Below are positions 59,706-64,000 of a stretch of DNA of 64,000 nt, piece by piece. Numbering within the stretch: the first letter of the stretch is position 1; each line of letters opens with the position of its first letter. The position numbers and the translations under genes are program-made. This DNA comes from Phaeotremella fagi (taxonomy: Eukaryota > Basidiomycota > Tremellomycetes > Tremellales > Phaeotremellaceae): assembly GCA_001599715.1 (NCBI GenBank), contig BCHU01000009.1, positions 806,001 through 870,000 on the forward strand. The letters run 5' to 3'. The notes under the pieces were generated by a model that saw only the letters and a program-made list of their open reading frames with translations, was not told where the DNA came from and ran no database searches.

Positions 59706-60444
59706 TTTTTTAATAGGATCTGTTGTTGTGTTAGTCAATGTGGTTATGATAGAGTGCTGGGGTGTTGATCGAAGAAGATGTAGTTGTGTTTATGGTTGTA
59801 AGGGGTGGGAATCAAATAAGGAAGCACAGGTCTTTTGAAACGGGTAATTGTTTTGATGGGGATGACGATGGGCCGATTGAACAAAGGATGAGTGGAGTGG
59901 GAGGAGGTGTGACTTACAGATTAGTATGTGTTGTTTGTTGAGTGAGTGGAGCGGAGTGTATAAGAATAAGAATAAGGAAGGATAAAAGAATGTAATGTGT
60001 AATGTGATGGTAAGATGGAAAAAAGCGCTGCAAAGCAATCTGCACTGTGACCTCTACGTTGGTTGTTTGATGTTTGATTTTACCACTGACGATGCCGTAA
60101 CGACGTTTTAGACCAACCTCGCGCCTTGCGCTCTTACACCGTGACGCGCATCGTTTCAGGGTCCCAACTCTCAGGGGTAAAGGACTGTGCATTTGGGCCA
60201 AGTGTGCGAACCAAGGGTAACGAGGCTATTCTCGGTTGCGCCCAGACTATTCACCAGTGAATGTGGCACTACCCCAGATTCCCCGCAGCAGCACCAATGG
60301 ACTTGTAAAGTCGTGAGTAGAGTATTATGTCGATGTATTATATTCAGATGTAAAGTAAAGCAAAAAATGCCATTCTATGTATTATTACAAAATAGCAGAC
60401 AATAAAGCGTACATCTAGCTTCGTCCATTGCCTCCCAAAACAAA
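59706..60444. promoter_or_regulatory. Promoter of the glycoprotein gene and 3' region of BOR1
   Basis: About 740 bases. GC-richer blocks around 60110-60160 (CCTCGCGCCTTGCGCTC, GTGACGCGCATCG) stand out from AT-rich surroundings. The stretch near 59880-60000 is the CT-rich leader on the minus strand. No gene is supported. Confidence 0.4.
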
Positions 60445-62735
60445 TTATATAGATCCACCGACAGATTCCATCGTCTAAATCAAACAACAAATCAGTTCAA
60501 TCACAGTCCATCTCAACGATCCATCGCAAAACTCACAAACGGACTGGCAGTTGGACCATCTAAGATATCTAATTCAGCTTGTGTAAAGCCTAATCTCGGT
60601 ACAACCAGTACTCTCAGTGGTACCAATAGCATAATAATGATAGGGAATCCGATAGCTGCTATCGTCTATAGGAGAATTAGACGTGTATCTTTGTATAGTA
60701 ATATTAAAGAGATACTTACCTGGGTGATAGCGAATGTTGCACCGAAACCGATAAGTTCTATCAAAGTGAATAAAATCACTCTACTCTTCCTGACTTGCAG
60801 TAGAGGTTCAGTGTGAGGTATCAAATGTTTATCCCTAATGAGAAATAACATTTTGGCAGTTACGCCAGATGACAACAGAGCGTCGGTTCCCATGTACCAC
60901 TAAAAACTTCGGATTAGCTACATGGCCCTGGAGGGATGTGGATTTGGACGTACGAAAAGACCCGCAAGAACACCTTTTGGAATTAAGCCCAAAACGTGTT
61001 CGAAAGGTTTAGTCATGAGAACAAGACCTACAGCGTGATCAGGAAAACAGTATTACAGATTCATAGCCGTTGTTACTTACATAAACACCCTTGAGCCAAG
61101 TTTGACACCCTCTGTTCAACAACAGCGATCGGTATTTCTTTCCGTGGTTGACGAAGAACGTTTGAATTAGGTGATGGTGAGTCACTTTGATTTATTGCCC
61201 CATTGATTCCAGAATTATTGATATCAAGTCCACGACCATTTTTTCTACTAGCCTCACCATCCTCCATATCAGATAATCGAATAGTCTGTTCATCCTCAAC
61301 AAAAGCAGGTGTCGGTATATCATCTTCATAACCCACAACAACCAAAGACTGAGTATGCATCGGAGCCTGTGGGATCAACCCGTTTGGTGCGGGTATACCT
61401 AAAAGTCCAGCGATGAAAGTCGTTATCCCAAGCAAGAAAAAATCCCAATGAAAGGCTGGTGGTTTTTTCAGTGGGAATTCTGAACCTTGCGCGATGAGGG
61501 ATGAGACGTTGGCGTCGAAATAGAATAATATGAATAGAACGAAACCGAAGGGGATTGCTATTCCTATATACTTTCCTTCGAGTTGCCAGAACGGGACTAA
61601 CCAGGCTCGATTGTTTGCTGGTTGGAATGATACATCGGTCGTAGGTAATGTCATGGAGGGTTCTAGGATATAACTGTTTGTCAGTCAGATAAGTCATGTT
61701 GCAACTCACTTGTCAAATCTTCCCCAATATGCCAAACCTGTCACGGCGATTATTGTAATCGGCATTCCATAATCAGAACAAAACCTTCGGAAATGACGAT
61801 TCACATAACCAGATTTAGAAAGGGCATTGAAATAATGTGGAAGAACAAGAGTGATGAGAGCGAGACTGAATTCAATCGTCAGTTCATGTTCAAAATTTTC
61901 CATCAACACGACCTACATGATCCCTAAAAAACTAGCCGTAGTTGAAGATTGAGAAAATTGTCTGGTCACAGTCTGAATACCATATTGTACGTACACCGCC
62001 GAAACGTAGAAACCAAAAGTATCACAAGCGAATCTAGTAACCCATTTCAATCCCTTGACAGCATTAAGCAACGCCGCTATCCAATGAAAAATCGCTGCCC
62101 AGAGGTACGTCCATCCCATGAAATGCAGATAATTTACATTTTGATTTTCGAATATGTCATAGATGGTTTTGTTGAATACGGTGATAGGCCCTGTTACACC
62201 TGAAATCAATAACGGTTGACCACCAAGAAACGATGCGACGAATGCTGCCATGAACTATAGTTTTAGCTCTACTATTTTCTGGTAAACTCACCGATGATAA
62301 AAGAACTTCTTGTACCCCATATTGTCCAGTTGTTTCCTATATTTCAGTCAAGTCCAACTCCATTTTAACCTACAATCAAATCAAGTGAAAATGCGATTCC
62401 AGGTAAAACATTTGCAAAAAAGATAAACTAAACAGTCAATTTTAGATCTCTTAGCGAAAACAAAAACAAAAACAAAAACCTACCCAAGTCGAAGGTATAA
62501 CTCTATAATTCCAAGCATCGGTCCAATCAGATAAATAAAACGGTGATCGAGCCTTGATATCTCGAATCATACCATTTCCTAAACGAATTTTCCACCATTT
62601 ATCATGATTTCTGGATGACTTGATAGATGATCTGATATGCTCCCTCGATCCGTTGATTCCATCTCCTGATCCAGATGCATCTCCAGATGGGATTGATGAA
62701 CGACGTATACTGGAGTTACGTCTTGTTACTGGCAT
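60445..62735 (-). CDS. BOR1: Borate/bicarbonate (HCO3-) transporter family protein, BOR1-like
   Basis: Anion-exchanger-family (SLC4-like) multi-pass membrane protein that in yeast exports borate. It starts at 62735 (MPVTRRNSSIRR) with a phosphorylatable basic N-tail. It then carries the hallmark segments FIFFANVLPGIAFSLDLI, ETTGQYGVQEVLLSS, ASFLGGQPLLISGVTGPITV, KPPAFHWDFFLLGITTFIAG, GIPAPNGLIPQAPMHTQSL, EQRVSNLAQGCL, and PKGVLAGLFWYMGTDAL. About ten exons. The end is ambiguous: splicing of a GT-AG intron after DGPTASPF gives TMESVGGSI and a stop at 60445 (preferred), while reading through gives VSFAMDR with a stop at 60513. A loop of about 100 residues between membrane segments is acidic and Ser-rich. 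Confidence 0.92.
62456..62480. repeat. AAAAAC hexanucleotide repeat in BOR1 intron 1
   Basis: Four tandem AAAAAC units just inside the first BOR1 intron. It is a simple microsatellite. Confidence 0.7.
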
Positions 62736-62979
62736 CGTTGCATTTCAATCGGGACGATGAAGGTAAAGATATGTAGATATGGATTCCTTATTTGTCTTTT
62801 TATGCATCACCTAAACCGGAAATTCGGAATGGAATGGAATTTACCAAAGCAATGACGATTTGTTGTTTTTATGGAACTCAAAGTCTCCTTTATCACTCTT
62901 ACTCGTCGATACTACTACAGCTCCATTCCTTCTATACGACTAAGGTAGTATGATATAGACACATACACTCTCGTGGGTC
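62736..62979. promoter_or_regulatory. Divergent promoter of BOR1 and the cation exchanger gene
   Basis: Only 244 bases separate the two ATGs, so both promoters must overlap. No distinctive motif was recognised. Confidence 0.45.
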
Positions 62980-64000
62980 ATGTCATCGTTGTCACCAAGA
63001 AGAGCTTGGTTTCTACTAGCTCTGACACTCACAATCCACATAATCCTTTCTCGCACGACCACCCCAACCAAAACATCATTTCTAACGACAAACTTCAAAA
63101 GAGATCTCATCCCAGATCAAACTTCATCAACATCTTCAACTCTCCTCTCCCTACCTTACAGCGAATGGTACAAAAATCTCCCACCAGCCCTCAAACCGAT
63201 CTACATCACCTCCCTCCTATTTCTCTTGGCATTCTTATTCAGTTTCATCGGGATCTCAGCGTCTGATTTCTTCTGTCCAAATTTATCAACTGTTGCTAAT
63301 CAACTTGGATTAAGCGAATCCACTGCTGGTGTCACTTTTTTAGCGTTTGGGAATGGAAGTCCAGATGTTTTCTCGACCTTTGCTTCGTTAAAAAATGGTA
63401 CTTTTAGTTTAGCTGTCGGTGAACTGATCGGAGCTGCTTCTTTTAGTAAGTCGTTTCTAATCAGGATTCAACTGATCTGTAGTCGTTTCTATCGTCGTTG
63501 GTTCTATCGCTTTCATACGACCTTTTCATGTTCCTCGACATGCTTTCTTGCGGGATGTGATCTTTTTCACCATGGCTGTTATAGTCCTTATCGCAGTCTT
63601 GGCTGATGGTCATCTTACCGTATTTGAATCAGGTGGAATGGTAATACTCTACATCACATATGTGACGACTGTCGTCTTAGGAAACTGGTGGGCAAGAAGA
63701 AGAAGGCATAGGAAAGAAATATCATCAACCTCATCTCAATTTGGTCATATCGAAGATTTACCCAGTTTCCATTTACCGTCTCCATCACCAAATGCACTGG
63801 AAGATTCAATAGGAAGTCTTACAGGAGAGTCACCGCCCCCAAGTCCATCAACACCAGCACGTAGAAATCGAGCTCTCAGCACTTCATCTAGATTATCTGT
63901 CAACTATCCCAAGGATACACCAAGACCAACATTTTCATTATTAGGTGCAATAGAATTTAGAGACGTTGTTAATTCATTGAAACGTGAATCAGACTCGAGT
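62980..64000 (+). CDS. Sodium/calcium exchanger family (CaCA) protein, 5' part
   Basis: Exon 1 is 62980-63445; exon 2 starts at 63483 and runs off the window, so the gene is 3' partial. It begins with a signal or first membrane helix (RRAWFLLALTLTIHIIL), then a luminal loop, and the first alpha-repeat with the family signature VTFLAFGNGSPDVFSTFAS. Next come IVVGSIAFIRPFHVPRHAFL and more transmembrane segments, then a long Ser/Pro-rich cytoplasmic loop (residues after WWARRRRHRKE). This is the arrangement of fungal YDL206W-like and animal NCLX-like Ca2+/cation exchangers of organelle membranes. The second alpha-repeat lies outside the window. Confidence 0.88.

Overview
The window is nuclear DNA of a basidiomycete yeast, most likely a tremellalean fungus of the Cryptococcus/Kwoniella type. 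This is inferred from many short GT-AG introns (34 to about 60 nt, some down to 34), CT-rich leaders, dense gene packing on both strands, and basidiomycete-type families: BIM1-like GPI proteins, a macrofage-activating-type glycoprotein and a Cys3-like bZIP. No bacterial, viral or transposon gene was recognised. Gene models were built by hand-splicing open frames across consensus splice sites.

Left part (1-17 kb): the 3' end of a Ser/Thr-rich protein; a 2.2 kb gap that looks like an untranslated leader; a Zn(II)2Cys6 transcription factor; an orphan 207-residue protein; a Ser/Ala-rich single-pass membrane protein. Then comes a same-strand array (8.36-13.17 kb) of five related orphan genes of about 190-210 codons. 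The first four start 961, 965 and 970 bp apart, and the fourth carries an in-frame TAG. Two genes of unknown function follow.

Middle part (17-31 kb): an FG-repeat nucleoporin of the Nup1/Nup153 type; a divergent pair of BIM1-like cell-surface genes with a palindrome-rich shared promoter; RIB7 (riboflavin synthesis); an Ima1-like inner nuclear membrane protein; FCY1 (cytosine deaminase); RSA3 (60S ribosome assembly). A single minus-strand gene of about 10.7 kb (30.99-41.74 kb) follows, coding for a roughly 3,200-residue disordered PH/coiled-coil scaffold.

Right part (42-64 kb): a probable fungal RAD51AP1-like recombination factor; UTP15 (small-subunit processome); SER3 (serine synthesis); MON2 (Golgi/endosome trafficking); a Cys3/Gcn4-type bZIP factor; a small secreted protein with hydrophobin-like cysteine spacing; a GPI-anchored macrofage-activating-type glycoprotein; a BOR1-type borate/bicarbonate transporter; and the 5' part of a cation/Ca2+ exchanger running off the end. 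Most genes are housekeeping genes with no operon-like link. The least explained elements are the tandem orphan array and the BIM1-like pair.
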